Shown here one piece after another: positions 47,029 through 61,570 of a stretch of 64,000 nucleotides of DNA. This DNA is from Antennarius striatus (lineage: Eukaryota; Chordata; Actinopteri; Lophiiformes; Antennariidae): the NCBI RefSeq assembly GCF_040054535.1, contig NC_090782.1, forward strand, positions 23,058,501 to 23,122,500. The letters run 5' to 3'. Both the position numbers and the translations under genes were made by a program. The notes below the pieces were generated by a model that saw only the letters and a list, made by a program, of their open reading frames with translations, was not told the origin of the DNA and made no database searches. The number at the start of each line of letters is the position of its first letter. The stretch's first letter is position 1.

Positions 47029-48422
<1,394 letters not shown>

Positions 48423-48499
48423 CAGACCTATAATTATCCTCCTGAAGAAAACAAGTGTGGAGTGAGTAGTCCATTGTGGAAACAGGATTACAGCCTGTG

Positions 48500-49130
48500 A
48501 GAGAACAGAACGCTCCGCGCTTTGTGCCGGCTAATGTTTCTGACTTCACTCTGAGCTCCATATGTTTGCGTAGCGTCAAATCCTTTGGTTCAAGCAAGTG
48601 TTGTTAATTTCCCTCCCTGTCCATTCTGCCGAATGTGCGACTTTGTCGAACGCGGCCTGTAACGTAGGCCCTCGGAGCAGGTGGTTATTAATATGACAAC
48701 ACACTTTTACATGCAGGCAAACACTTTCTTTCTCTGGCAATCAAACGCCTCGTCTACTTTGTTTTGATGTGGAGCGTAAGAAAAAGAAGAAGAGAGAAAG
48801 AAAGAGAAGGCTAGCTCGTCTTTCTCAGAGTTCCCCGCGTTGGTTGTGTAAAAAAAAAAAAAAACGCCGGCAAACCAATAATTTCGTCAAGTTCTTTTTT
48901 TAGCGGCGCGGCTGAAGCGTCTTTGGATTGCCACATGTATAAAGGCAGCCCGTATAAAGCCATTCACAGCCATGAATGAACACGCCATCTGTGGGGCTTT
49001 CTTATTTCCTCTTCTCTTTTCTTCCCCTCCTTTTTTCAAGCCTTGTAATCAAATTTGAGCAAAATCAAATGGCGGGAGGATAGAGAGAGAGCTGCGGTGG
49101 TGGTGGTGGTGGAGCAGGGGGGGGAGGGTT
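48500..49130 (+). promoter_or_regulatory. Candidate promoter / conserved block with twin TATA boxes (possible sox2ot start)
   Basis: GC-balanced, CpG-containing sequence (cgaacgcggcctgtaacg, gcggcgcggctgaagcg) leads to two TATAAA boxes on the + strand at 48938-48943 and 48953-48958. Two exon-like segments with good splice sites follow 0.6-1.2 kb downstream. Promoter activity is inferred. Confidence 0.33.
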
Positions 49131-49580
49131 CAATGAAAGTACCTTTTGTTGGTCTGAAACGAGCAAGTAATTTACAAAATGCCCTCCCTTTGTGAAGGGG
49201 GCTAAAGGAAGAAAGAAATCAGTAGCTTTTAGAAGCTAGGCCTTGTGCTGCGACGGGCAAGATAATGAAAGCCGTCTTGTGTTTGTGGGCTAGAGAGCAT
49301 CTCAAAGGCAGACTGGGCCCTGGCTCAGGGTTAGCTCGGCTGCTGAAAAAAAAAAAGAAAAAGAAAACAACACTCTCTTCTGTGCTTGTGTGTGTGTGTT
49401 TGTGTGAGTGTGTTTGGCAAAGAGCGGCAAAACAGGACGGCTGTGCCTGGCTACTCTTGGCAGAGACACTCCGAGGAACAGGCAGGAGTTGTCGATGCTG
49501 AGGAGAGAAGAAGGATGACGGAACGGTTTCCACGGCGCCAAGGGGCTGCTGATCTCCTCTCACCTGTTGTCCCGCTGCAG
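49131..49580 (+). other. Sequence between the candidate promoter and the first candidate sox2ot exon
   Basis: Complex sequence ending in a pyrimidine-rich tract (cacctgttgtcccgctgcag). Open frames here are not coding-like. Confidence 0.4.
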
Positions 49581-49872
49581 GTGGGTCGGGCGAGCCCGGT
49601 GCTCAAAAGGTGCGACGCCTCCTTGGGGGAAAAAAAACCCCCCCGAAAGGATACTGGAGATGCGGATGGAGCATCACGCTGGGATCATTATTGCTGGAGG
49701 ATTACCAGGGATTTCAAATTTGTGTCCTCTTCTTCTTCTCCTCTGCCTGGACGTGGTGAGGAGCACCTGACCGCTGAGGGACACTCCTGTTCACCTGCGT
49801 GGATCTGCTGGATTATTACCTGTGTGACACCTGCGTGACACCTGTACAGGACGACGACGGCTGTCACGAAAG
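49581..49872 (+). ncRNA. Candidate lncRNA exon (sox2ot-like)
   Basis: Bounded by a strong acceptor (pyrimidine tract then ctgcag) and the donor CACGAAAG|gtcaga. It has 292 nt and no convincing open frame. It lies on the + strand downstream of dnajc19, the strand and position of mammalian SOX2-OT. The gene identity rests on synteny, not on sequence recognition. Confidence 0.35.
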
Positions 49873-50137
49873 GTCAGATCTTTACCGATGAATGTACGCT
49901 CGTATTTGTGCAATTTAAGCCTGACACATAGGTTAAAGAGAAAGCAACAGAATATGGAGCAGATGCTGCTTCCATAGGCGGGTCCTTCATCCAGCTCACC
50001 TGAGACGGAGTCAAAGCAGCGATACCTGATGATGGGTCTGACAGCACAGACCGTTTCTACTAGAGGCAGCTGTTCTTTAACTGTAATTGATTCAAGCATT
50101 CATGGATATTTAAATCTAATCTGTCTCCGGCCTACAG

Positions 50138-50194
50138 ATGAGTTCCTCGTCTGCAGCAACCGGAGCGTCACCTGAAGTCCCTTCCTGCAAAGCG
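50138..50194 (+). ncRNA. Candidate lncRNA exon (sox2ot-like)
   Basis: 57 nt between the acceptor ctccggcctacag and the consensus donor GCG|gtgagt. It is open in one frame (ATG AGT TCC ..., 19 codons), so a small coding exon is an alternative. Good splice signals on both sides of so short a segment make it the best exon candidate in the right-hand desert. Confidence 0.4.
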
Positions 50195-52310
50195 GTGAGT
50201 TATTAATAACAGATATCACAGATCCCTCCTGTTTACTGTCCTGCTAATCTGTTTAGTTCTCTGCGCACCTCTCAGAGAGCCGTTCCCTCTCCCCTGTATG
50301 TATTGTGCATTTTTTTGTAGTACCTTAATTCCTTATTAATGCCATGTAACACATCAAGTATAACGTCTTATAGTTTTGATGCTTTCCTCGATTAATAACT
50401 ATTCCTTTACTGCAAGAGAATATCTCCGAATTTGTTTTTATGATTGTTTTCTTTGAAAAAGGTTCTAGTTTTTTGATTTTTCCCACATTTAATCAGCCTA
50501 AGTCAGATCCTTTTTTTTTACACCTGCCTCATATTTGTTACGATACGACACAGACAATGACAATCAGCATTCCTTACGTGCTCGCCGATAAGTTGTCGCT
50601 CGCTGGTGGATTGTTCCATCCTAGTCAGATGCAGCAAATTAACGGTGGTACAGTTTTGACATGGCCTGAATGTATTTTCTTTCAACTGATAGTAATGATC
50701 AATCGATCAAACAGAAAGGATGTAGGGAGAGCTACACCTGTGGGCTAAAGCGGAGAACGACGGCGACGACACGTGATGTGATTCGGTGGTGATCAGGCCT
50801 GTGAAAAGTGGAACTTTTATTGTGAGCGTGAGATTTCAAGACAAACGTAATGTCCAAATGTCTTCTGGAGCAAAATTCGGGTATTATACTTTTACAGGCT
50901 TATACTGCAGTTAAATATTCCAACCACAACTTTGAAATATTCTTTTTGCTCCACTCTAATAATCTGATGACATGGTGCTAGATATACTAATGCATTGTAA
51001 GGCTAGGAGCTTTATTTTAAACATTTTGGCTCTGTGTCAGAGTTTTAGGTTTCTTACTTTTTGGCTTTTGAACCTGCAACATTCTCCTCTGACATTAGAA
51101 CCTTTGCAACATTTGACTTGGAAGCAGAGTCTGGTTCAAAGTTCAAACAAAAACAGGGCAAAAAGTGATGCCAGTTTCCACTAATATGGATTAATTTGCA
51201 CCAAAAACAGCTGAAAAATCTTTCAAATGAATGTATGGGGAACGTGATGCGCTGTCACAGGCTGGCTCACAATGTGAGATCGAGTATCTCGAGTGTCACC
51301 ATCTCCCCACCGGAACAATTTATTTAGACTGTCACCTACATCTCTTGTCTCAAGATTCATCAGCAGGTGGTGTGGTGTGGGCGTGGCCTAACAGAACACA
51401 CAACACAAATTAATATTAAATCCTGTTAGAAGTTATTAACCTAATTAGTTAATAACGTACCAATCTCTCTTGTGTTGTCCAATTCCGTCTTAGATCTTGT
51501 ATTTCACTCACTGAATTCCTTTGAGCAGCTGATTACTGACCTGATCAGGTGACCACAAGCTGATTGGCTGTTGAAACAGGTGCTATTATATACTCTCAAC
51601 CATCCACTGATGACTTGACAAGCATTCAATGTCAGTGCCAGTCTATGGCAATGCAGTGTTTTCCTGAAACTTCATAAACGTAGCTTGAGTGCAGCTAAAC
51701 AAATGCAGCACCGCTTAGAAATATCTGGATGAGAGGATACTGTAAATACTGTAGCTGTAAAGCTTTCTGCAGCTGCCAGTTAAAAAGACAGTTAGAAAAG
51801 GTTGTGTGTAACATTAACATGAGCATTTACAGTATTTCTTAGTCCCTTCATCCCCTTTCACAGACATCCACAGCGGCAGCGCCAGCTCATCCAGACTGAT
51901 AATCGTTCAATCTAGACCTCAATATCTCATGGCAGGACGACCTGACCAGATGAGCCAATGTCTCATCAATAATTCCCACTGGACTCCATAAGTAAACGTC
52001 CAGCCATCCATTGACAGGCATGAACATCAAGTCAGAACTACATCGGATCCAAATGTTGTGAAAAAGTTTGATTTAACTGCACAAACCGGTTCAAGTCGGT
52101 CTCATTTCACCTCAGGCACCCCAGGTGTCTTTTTCTTCTGGGAACAATAAACAACAAACAACATTCAAATGAGCTGATTTCTCTGTTGGCATATTGAAAT
52201 GTCAGAATTTGCACTGGAACAAATGCGCTGCTGAAAATCCAGCTATGGTTAATGAGCTATCTGAGTGTCGCCACCCGCTAACACGTCTGGAGGGTTACAG
52301 TCACTGCACA
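50195..52310. other. Intergenic or intronic DNA, nothing recognised
   Basis: AT-rich with short chance open frames. If the sox2ot exons are real this is intron. Confidence 0.5.
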
Positions 52311-53379
<1,069 letters not shown>

Positions 53380-53380
<1 letters not shown>

Positions 53381-53572
53381 GAGCAGTGTGTGGTGACCCG
53401 TTCAACCCCCCAGGGACCCCTTAATAACAGTTAATGGGCTGTTAAAGCAGTGAGCGGGGCTTCTGCCACCCCGGATTGGATAGTCCGGTCTCACCGCCAA
53501 TTACACATCATTGAACAGGAGAGGGCCTGATTTCAGCTGTAATCTCAGAGAGTGTGTGAGAGCGCACCTGCA

Positions 53573-53627
<55 letters not shown>

Positions 53628-53770
53628 ATGCACCTGTCAGTCAGGCTCGTCATCCCTCCCCCAGCTAAGTGTGCCTAGGCAGTCATTAGCAGCAGCAGCC
53701 GGTCATTAAGCCCATCATTTCCTCAGTCTGCAAGCTAACCTACTGATTTGGATAGCTTCTGTACTTAACC
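53380..53770. promoter_or_regulatory. Candidate conserved noncoding block
   Basis: Balanced sequence around a (TG)n at 53574-53628, with cttaataacagttaatggg, gccaattacacatcattg and gcagtcattagcagcagc. Homeodomain-type cores without coding frame; inferred only. Confidence 0.27.
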
Positions 53771-54590
53771 TATGAACTCCCATGATTCCACTGCTCACTG
53801 CACATGATGAGTGCCACTGTGTTTGTGGAAGCAATGGAGGGCTATGTGTGCATCAAACACATTGACAATATGGTGATAAAGAAGGAGTTTGGTTGTGTGC
53901 GGGGGGGGGCGCAGATGGATGCTGTGCATAAACTGATTTAACATTTCTTTCAATTGTACGTTCTATTTTCTTGCACTTTTTTTCTTTAATATTTTTAGAA
54001 CCGTTTTCTGACTGTGATGTCATAATTATGGTCATAATAGTCAATGAGAATTACTTTTGTTTGTTTTTATTCAAATGTCTACAGCGCTGATTCCTAAATT
54101 ATTTGGAAGACTGAGGATCACCTGTTACCAGGGTTACAAAAAAATAATAAGTAATTTACTAGATTCTATTTTATTTATGTTTTACACAGTGTTTAAATGT
54201 GACAACATAGGTTCAGATATATTGTAATTTTCATATTTTAGTGCTTAACTGATGTATGGAGCATAGTTTGCATCCTAAAGTGAGATATTTTGGATCATAC
54301 TAAAAAAAATCAAGGAGAAATATTTAAAAATCATATAGAAATAGAGTAGTGTAGACAGAACAAACTGTAATTATGTCAAATACGTCCTGATTTAAGTTTA
54401 AGACATGCTGCTCTGCTCTTTTGTTGCTGAATTTTGCATCTGTTTGCATATAGTTGTAGAAGAGCTTCTGGAATAATGTATGTTCAGCCTGATGGAGGTT
54501 TAAAACAGGTGTGTTCGAGTGCCTTCATTTAAATATCCTCTAATACTTTCTGACTTCTCCACTGCTGGGATTAACCTCGTGCTACTTTGT
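53771..54590. other. AT-rich intergenic DNA
   Basis: Nothing recognised apart from a short poly-G run near 53901. Confidence 0.5.
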
Positions 54591-55280
54591 CTTAGCCGCC
54601 GCTCGCTGTGTCTCACAGGAAGCCCTCCGAAACCCTGCTAGTGGCGATAGAAGAAGAAATTAGGCAGCTCTCCGCTCCAAATCTTCTGCATTAAAACAGC
54701 CCTCACCTTGGTCTGCGTTAGCCGCAGAGCTAATCCAAAAGCTAGCAAAGTCAATCAGTCAGACCTTAAGCTAACGACAGCTACCAACACCCGGCCTTGT
54801 GTTAGCGAGATAAGGTAATGAGGATCCAGAGGGGGTTAGGGTGAAGTTTGGGGGTCTTGTAGTGGACTTTCAGGATCCATGTGGAATGGAGGTCCAGTAA
54901 ATACACCGGCTCTCGTGTTGAAGGGTGGAATCAGAGGGGTATTGTCTTAAGATGATAAGGAGTGAGAGGCTTACAGACTTGTATCAGCGGCCGGGGATGG
55001 GAGTCTTGTACAGTAATACCTGCTATCTAGATTTAGCACCACAGCTTGGCCCCCCGAGCAGCCAGGTGGTGTTAATATTCCCTTTTGTCTTGTCCCGATA
55101 AGCTAATGAGGGTGATATGGAGGGGCGATGAGTGTTCAGAGCTGCATTAGTGGACCAGGAGGAACAAGGGACAACCCAGATGTTAAACCCTGCACAGATA
55201 CAGCAGCGAGGATCCACTCCATCACACATCAGGGGTTGTTTCCTGGCGATAAAGGAGAGGAGAGCCCTGAGCTACAGCAA
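54590..55280. promoter_or_regulatory. Candidate conserved noncoding block
   Basis: CpG- and TAAT-containing complex sequence (ccgccgctcgctgtg, cgataagctaatgaggg). No coding frame. Function inferred from composition and position. Confidence 0.27.
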
Positions 55281-55584
55281 GGGTCACCAGAGGAAGATAG
55301 TTTTTACATAATGGAGAAGGAACTTGTTATTTTGATCCCGTTTTGATGTTTAAAGATAAAAAACATCTTTTTTTAATAGAAATTTGTCTACATGCATTAA
55401 ATTAGTTCATCACCTTTACTGTTTCTCTGCATGTTGTGTTTAGTGCAAATATTTTTTATTATCAAGCAACCTCATTACATATAAAAGAAACATGATTCTG
55501 TTGAGTTTTAATTCTTTATTTCTTTATTTGACTCTTCTCTTATTTATTTCAACACTATTTTTTCTCTTTTTATGTTAGAGAGGA
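55281..55584. other. AT-rich intergenic DNA
   Basis: Nothing recognised. Confidence 0.5.
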
Positions 55585-55614
55585 AACACACACACATGCA
55601 TGCACACACACACA

Positions 55615-55683
<69 letters not shown>
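55585..55683. repeat. (CA)n microsatellite
   Basis: About 100 bp of CA with atgcatg and ta interruptions near the left end, followed by a short CAC run. Confidence 0.96.
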
Positions 55684-55684
<1 letters not shown>

Positions 55685-56007
55685 ACCACCACCATGCCGT
55701 GCCCCCACTATCCACACTGCAGCAGCAGTCGATGCACAAAACAATGCGGGGAGTGGATTACCCATAATTGCCACTCGTTTAGTGTAAGAATGGTGAAGCA
55801 GGTGAAGAAAGGAGGGAAGAGGAGGACAGGAAAGGAGCCTTACCTTCTAAAGCATACTTGTGTTTTTTATTTTACCTTTTTAGATTTTAGCTGTCCTTCA
55901 GATTTTAACTGTCTGATGTTGGTTGTATGAAGTTCTGTGGGCACTTCTGATTATTTCTAATTTCACCCCCACTGAAATGAATCCTGATGTGATTTTTCGG
56001 AGCAGGG

Positions 56008-56163
<156 letters not shown>

Positions 56164-56362
56164 TAGCGACAGTATGTAAGTATGCGATGGATTGAGTGAG
56201 TGTGTGACATTTAAATGAAGAGCAAAGGAAGAGCATTCCTGACCGAGAGACACAAAGAAGGTGAGCGATGAATGAAGGCACAGAGAAGTCAAACAAACAC
56301 ATCACTGTGTCTTTGTGTGTGTGCGCTGGCGTCAACATGCCAAATGGATAAGCAGCAGTTAA

Positions 56363-57010
56363 AGTGTGTGTGTGTGTGTGTGTGTGTGTATCTATAACTA
56401 ATGGTGCAGATGATGAGCTAGATGATGAGGCTTGTTGTAATCTTCTGCCATCCATCAAACGGCAAGATGACAGCATCACAATACACAGTCTGGGGAGGGC
56501 AGGGACAAATGACTGGAGGTGAACACGCACACACACACACGCAAACACACACACACACACACACGCATCGATTATTCTAAAGACAATTTGTTGTAGAAAT
56601 AATTTTCTAAATTTTGCTGCTAATGAAGGCTTTCTGATTGAATCTTTAGCTAATTGAACGCCGTATCGCTCGTGTCCTGACTGAACTCTGCTGCACGTTC
56701 ATCTAAGTGCAATCACGCTGATGTTCACAAACATATTGATAGTGCAATAAATAGTTCTTTTATATGAGAGTGCATTTTTCATAATTCCTATTCTCGCTGT
56801 GACATAAAGTGCGACATTCAGCAGCACATAATTGATTGGAACATGTGTGTATTTGTGTTGAAGCATACGCTTGTCATCATCAGTTATTGTTGATGGCGGC
56901 GTGTCAGAGCCTCTTCAGGCCTCAAGGCCTCTCGTTGCACACATACACACACACACACATGCACGAGCGGAGACACACACACACGCGTGCGCACGAGCAG
57001 AGACACACGC
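56363..57010. repeat. Cluster of short CA/TG runs
   Basis: TG at 56363-56389, CA at 56521-56565 and irregular CA/GAC runs at 56939-57010, with unremarkable sequence between. Confidence 0.85.
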
Positions 57011-57950
57011 AGCATTGCATTGACTGGCACCCTGCTCTGCTTTTAGAGCCATTACTGTCAAACAGCTGTTAGCACGTCAAGAGAAGTGGTGTTGATGGGA
57101 TGCAGCGAAGGAGGGAGGGGAGGGTGTGTGGAGGAAAGAGCGAGGGGGTGCGAGGTATAAAGTGGTGGATGCATGAATGGAAGGGTGGAGGGAGGGGCCG
57201 GGTAAGGCCTCCTCTAAGTGAAGACAGATTGATGTGGGTGTCAGAGAGGACTCCAGAGAGGAACAGCCCTTTATTTCACAGTCAATTATCAGATAGACCC
57301 GCTGGCCTCGCCGCACAAGGCCGCCGCCCTCATGCAGGATATAGGTGGGTTTCAAACGCCGGCTCGGCACCTGGAGGTGGACGGCTGGAGGATGAAACAC
57401 GGCCCAAAGAGGAAAAATGTGTTGTTTTGTTGAATTTTTTTTCTGTCAAAAGCTTTACATTTACAGTATAATAAAACTGTACAAACTAACTGGATGCTAG
57501 ACTGTCTTGTTTTGCTGCCTCAGCAAGAGGATGGACTTTCAGTATCAGCAGAGTGTTGAGCTAAGCTACCCGGCTAATCGACATATCTGGAATCGTATCC
57601 GCTGACATCTTGTTTTTGTAGAGAGTTTTACATCCAACACTCACCGTTTACCTGAAGGCATGCATCACGCACGGCAGGGTGTGTGTACAAGGTGAGCGCT
57701 AACACTTGTAGCTGCAGTAAAGTAAAGTTTTAAGCTTAAGATGGTTGTAAATATTTATGTTTTCAACCAAATTGGGCCTCTGGAGCTTTGAATTTCTCTA
57801 CATGAGCTGCATGAAGCCACTTTTATCTTTTATTGTTTTCTTTTTTATATAATTTGAAACAGGTCCCCACCTTCTTAAGGTGTTTAAGAAAGTGTAGTTA
57901 CAGACTGAAATGTTTTGCTGATATTTACAGCGTGGCGTTCATCAGAAACG
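57011..57950. other. Intergenic DNA, weakly regulatory-looking
   Basis: Balanced stretch at about 57210-57370 (cacagtcaattatcagatagacc and a GC-rich tail); otherwise nothing recognised. Confidence 0.35.
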
Positions 57951-58215
57951 CAGCGGTCTTGAGGAGCATGTTGCGCGTCGCGTTAGCAATGTTCTTGTCG
58001 CCTGTTTGCCAGCCTCGCAGGTCTGTTCAGAAGAAGCGCATTGTAAGGCACACTCGACAGGTACGGGGAGGTTTTTTTATTTGAGAGGGCCTCGGAACGC
58101 GCGACGGCCTTTCAGACAAGGTCAGCGGCGTCGCGTCGCTATTGGTTTAGCCGCGGCGCTCGGCGATGAAGCCTCATGTGCGCTATTCAGCGTCAGCCTT
58201 GAGCTCGGATGCCGC
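57951..58215. promoter_or_regulatory. CpG-rich island-like stretch
   Basis: Dense CpG over about 250 bp (gttgcgcgtcgcgtt, ggaacgcgcgacggcc, gcggcgtcgcgtcgc), with an inverted CCAAT (attggttta) near 58141. It contrasts sharply with its AT-rich surroundings. Could be a promoter of a desert transcript or an unmethylated enhancer. Confidence 0.35.
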
Positions 58216-60690
58216 AGACGAGTGTTTGTGAAAGAAAACACATGTGCTCAAATAAATTGACATAGCTGGCTCCCATAGGAACAGAATAGACATGGATACA
58301 GTGTATGGCTCTTTATTGTTTATAGCAGTGATTGCAGCGGTTGAAGGCCGTTAAGCCACAAAAGAGAATGAAGCGCCATTAGCCTGGAGAGGAACACGAC
58401 CGACAACGACAAAGCAGAGCACAGACTCATGAAATCTGAAGGAAACATTTACATATCATACAAACCCATGCGGATATGGGACAAATTAAACACAACTTTA
58501 ATGAACAAATGGGGGAGTAGTCTCCAAAAGTCGTCCCACAGGTGTGCAGTGGGTTTGAGATCTGGTGACTGTTACAGCCTTAGCAGACATTTCAGATTCA
58601 TGAAACCATCAGAGAAGCTAGAAAGCAAGAAATAAACTCTGAATTTGATGAAACTTGTGTCCATACACCCGGTTCTTCTCCTTGTAGTCTTCTTCTTCTC
58701 ATTGCTTTTCATTTCAACCACATTTTGCAGCGATTGCTTCGCTGCGACGCGTTGTGCAGGTTGCACTTGGAGTTCCCTTCATTGATGCAGACGTAAACCT
58801 AAGAGAAGCTTTTTGTATGAGTAGATTTGTGTGATGTGTTTCTACATTTCCATAGTCTATCGTCTGTAGCTGATTTTTGCGCGAGTGGTCGTTTGCGTGC
58901 ACAGAAGTGTGTGTCTGCGTGTGTGCTCTCAGTGCCCCCTGCAGTAAAACCAAAGGGAATAAAGAGATGAAGGAGCGAGAGACACCGTGGAGGAAAGATA
59001 GCAGGAGTGTGAGAGAGGGAGAACAAGAGGATTGTTTTCATTATCTCTGGCACACAGAGGAACTTAATCACACTCATACAACACAGAGGTCTTACAGCCG
59101 CAGACTGGATCGTGTGTGCGGAGGTATCTCTAATACACAAACCAATGCATTCTGTGGAAAAGTACACCGCTTGCACAGAACTGAGCCCATTGTGAGATCC
59201 TGCATGTGCAGCTGAATGCAAACCGCTTCAAAATGCATGCAGCATGAACGTTACACATCACCTAGAAGAAAAAAAAAAGACAAGCTCCGGTGAAGGAGCC
59301 TCAGATCTGCAGCAGGACCAAATCATCGAGGATGAAATGAAAATTCTTATTACAGACAGAAAGCTCCCTTTAAAATATCTTCACCAACAAAATCAAAAAG
59401 GAATGTTCTGCAGTTATTTATGTGCTTTTTTGCACTTGTTTCATTTCTACGTCTAATATCTTACATCAATGTTAAATCTATAGGACTGATGTTAAGGCTG
59501 TATCTCATCTGAATGTGAGTTTTATTCATCTTTGCTTGACATCTACGTTTCAGAGAAGACTTGCAGTGTTTCATGAGAGTCTGAATCCTTCTGTTCATCG
59601 ACGTAAAACAAATCTCTTTCTCAATCAATCAGTTTTATTTTTCATGCTGTACATTCAGCTTGAAATATTTTATCCCGGGCTCACAATGGTGGTGTGAGAT
59701 TTATGACGAGAGTGAAATGATGAGAGCCTTAGATTCTTCCTCAGAATGTTGCACATGTAGTTCTTTTAAGGTGTAGGCTGCTGGGGCTGGAAGGATATCT
59801 CTTTTTTATGGAGGATAATGTGTAAAAATGTTTGCGCTATATTTAAATATAGAACCTTTTTTCCCCCCTTGGTACTCCGGAATCCTGTGACATCATTTAA
59901 AAATCAATTTGTAATTCCAGTGGAATAAGACATATAAAATTCACATTGATTAATTTTTTAAAAAGATCTCAAGTCTTTGTTTCATTTTGCCGCTTCATTT
60001 TTTCCAGCATGTTTTCCAGCTTCGTTCTGCTATTTGTCAGTGATGCCAGATAGATTCATCCAAAAACATGCCACCATTTATTTTCTAGAAACTGTAGAAA
60101 GAATTATTTCAAAGTTAATTTATCATCTGTGAAATCATGCCATCGGTTTTATTTAATTGCCATTTATTTATGTGGCTACAATCGATCCTTTACATGTTGG
60201 TAATTCCCTTTTTCTTTTGAATTTAACTGGAGCTGCTTTGTGAGGCTGATGTGTGTGTTGCAGCCACGGAGGCAGCCGGCGCTCCAATAGATGGCATCAC
60301 AGCACTAGACTTCATCCACTGAGCTCCGCTCTCAGTGCCGAGCTGCTGCTCGCATCCACGCCGCATTGATCAGCTGAAACAATCATGGTTTTCATCTTTA
60401 AACCACACAAACATTTCTTGGATCTTTCCTTGAATAATAAAGCAGGAAAAAACATAAATTGCAGTAATATTAGATTAATATAGCTGCTGCACACTGACTT
60501 TAATGCTTACTTACAGTATCTTAAAATCTGTTTTATCCAAAATGAAAGTAAATGTTTTGACGTCATTGATTTGGAATGTCAGGGTTTTTTGTTTTTTTGT
60601 TTTTTTTGAAAAGCTGCTTTTTCATAAGAAAATTATTGCATTAATGGTATAAAATGCAAACAAAACAACTGTTGTGTGACTGCCTTTGTG
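58216..60690. other. Intergenic DNA
   Basis: Mostly AT-rich. Includes a possible transposon fragment near 58500-58600 (listed separately). No gene recognised. Confidence 0.5.
58500..58610. mobile_element. Possible DNA-transposon-type fragment
   Basis: The stretch gtcccacaggtgtgcagtgg ... gagatctggtgactgttac resembles a phrase repeated in fish transposable elements, followed by an atgaaaccatc phrase. Recognition is by memory of the phrase only; the family is unassigned. Confidence 0.3.
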
Positions 60691-60699
60691 GTATTACAG

Positions 60700-61570
60700 T
60701 ATTTTAATTCTGGAGTGGCTCCTTGAAGCCTCCCAGTCCTGTAACTCAACCCGATCTGCTAAACGACTGACAGTTATGACTCAGGATTATAACCTTGTGT
60801 GTGTCGCCGCACCGTGTCTCTGTAATGTGATTAATCACACTCCATTATGCCGCTCTCATTTGTTCCACCATGAACAGTTTTATAGGGAATTAACAGGTTT
60901 CTTCAGCGGGTCCTGCAATAAATCAACATCAGCACCTCAGAGCTCACGTAAAATATTATTTCCCCGGCGTGAAGGAGCGTCGCTTTGGCCTCAGGACGGC
61001 CCTCCTTCTAGCTGCCATTCTTGCTTACAGCTGAATGTGCATCGGTAAAACTGTGATGTCTGTGTGTGTGTTTGTGTGTAAATCCCCTGCTGGTCTGTTT
61101 TGCGCTACACACTCCAGACAGGAGAAAAGATAGTCGGCCCAGATAATGGAGCGTTTCTCTCCTGCAAATATATGAAAAGGGCTCCTGGAATGACAAATGA
61201 TTGTGGTATAAAAACAGTCAGAGAAAACGAGAGAGAGAGAGAGAGAGAGGGGAAAAAAAGTATTCATTAGAAATTATGTGGATGGCGAGGAGCGGCGTGT
61301 TGGCTTTCAGCGTGGCTAAATGTCCTGATGTGAATTTGTGTTTTCACACATACAGGGAAATTCAAGCGAGGCGTACAGGGAGAAAAACAAACGCAGGTAA
61401 ACATCTATTCCAACGATTGTTCCCCTTCGGATACTCAAATGCGAGCGCCGTCCCAGATTTTCAATTATCTCCAAGGGCCGTCTGCAATCTGAGAGATGGG
61501 AATTCTCATTTTCTTTTACTGTAAGTGTGAAAACATCTCGTTCGCTCAAACAGTTTGTGTTTTCTCGGAA
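60700..61570. promoter_or_regulatory. Candidate conserved enhancer block
   Basis: Complex sequence with a perfect 12-bp palindrome GTGATTAATCAC at 60827-60838 (paired homeodomain sites), tattcattagaaatt near 61260 and tttcaattatctcc near 61459. A (GA)n run sits at 61229-61249. No coding frame. It stands out as dense non-repetitive sequence in the desert. Confidence 0.35.

Noticed and set aside
49219..49838. Overlapping frames of 100-150 codons on both strands
   Set aside because: They overlap each other and poly-A/G runs, show no coding bias, and conflict with the splice signals at 49581 and 49872.
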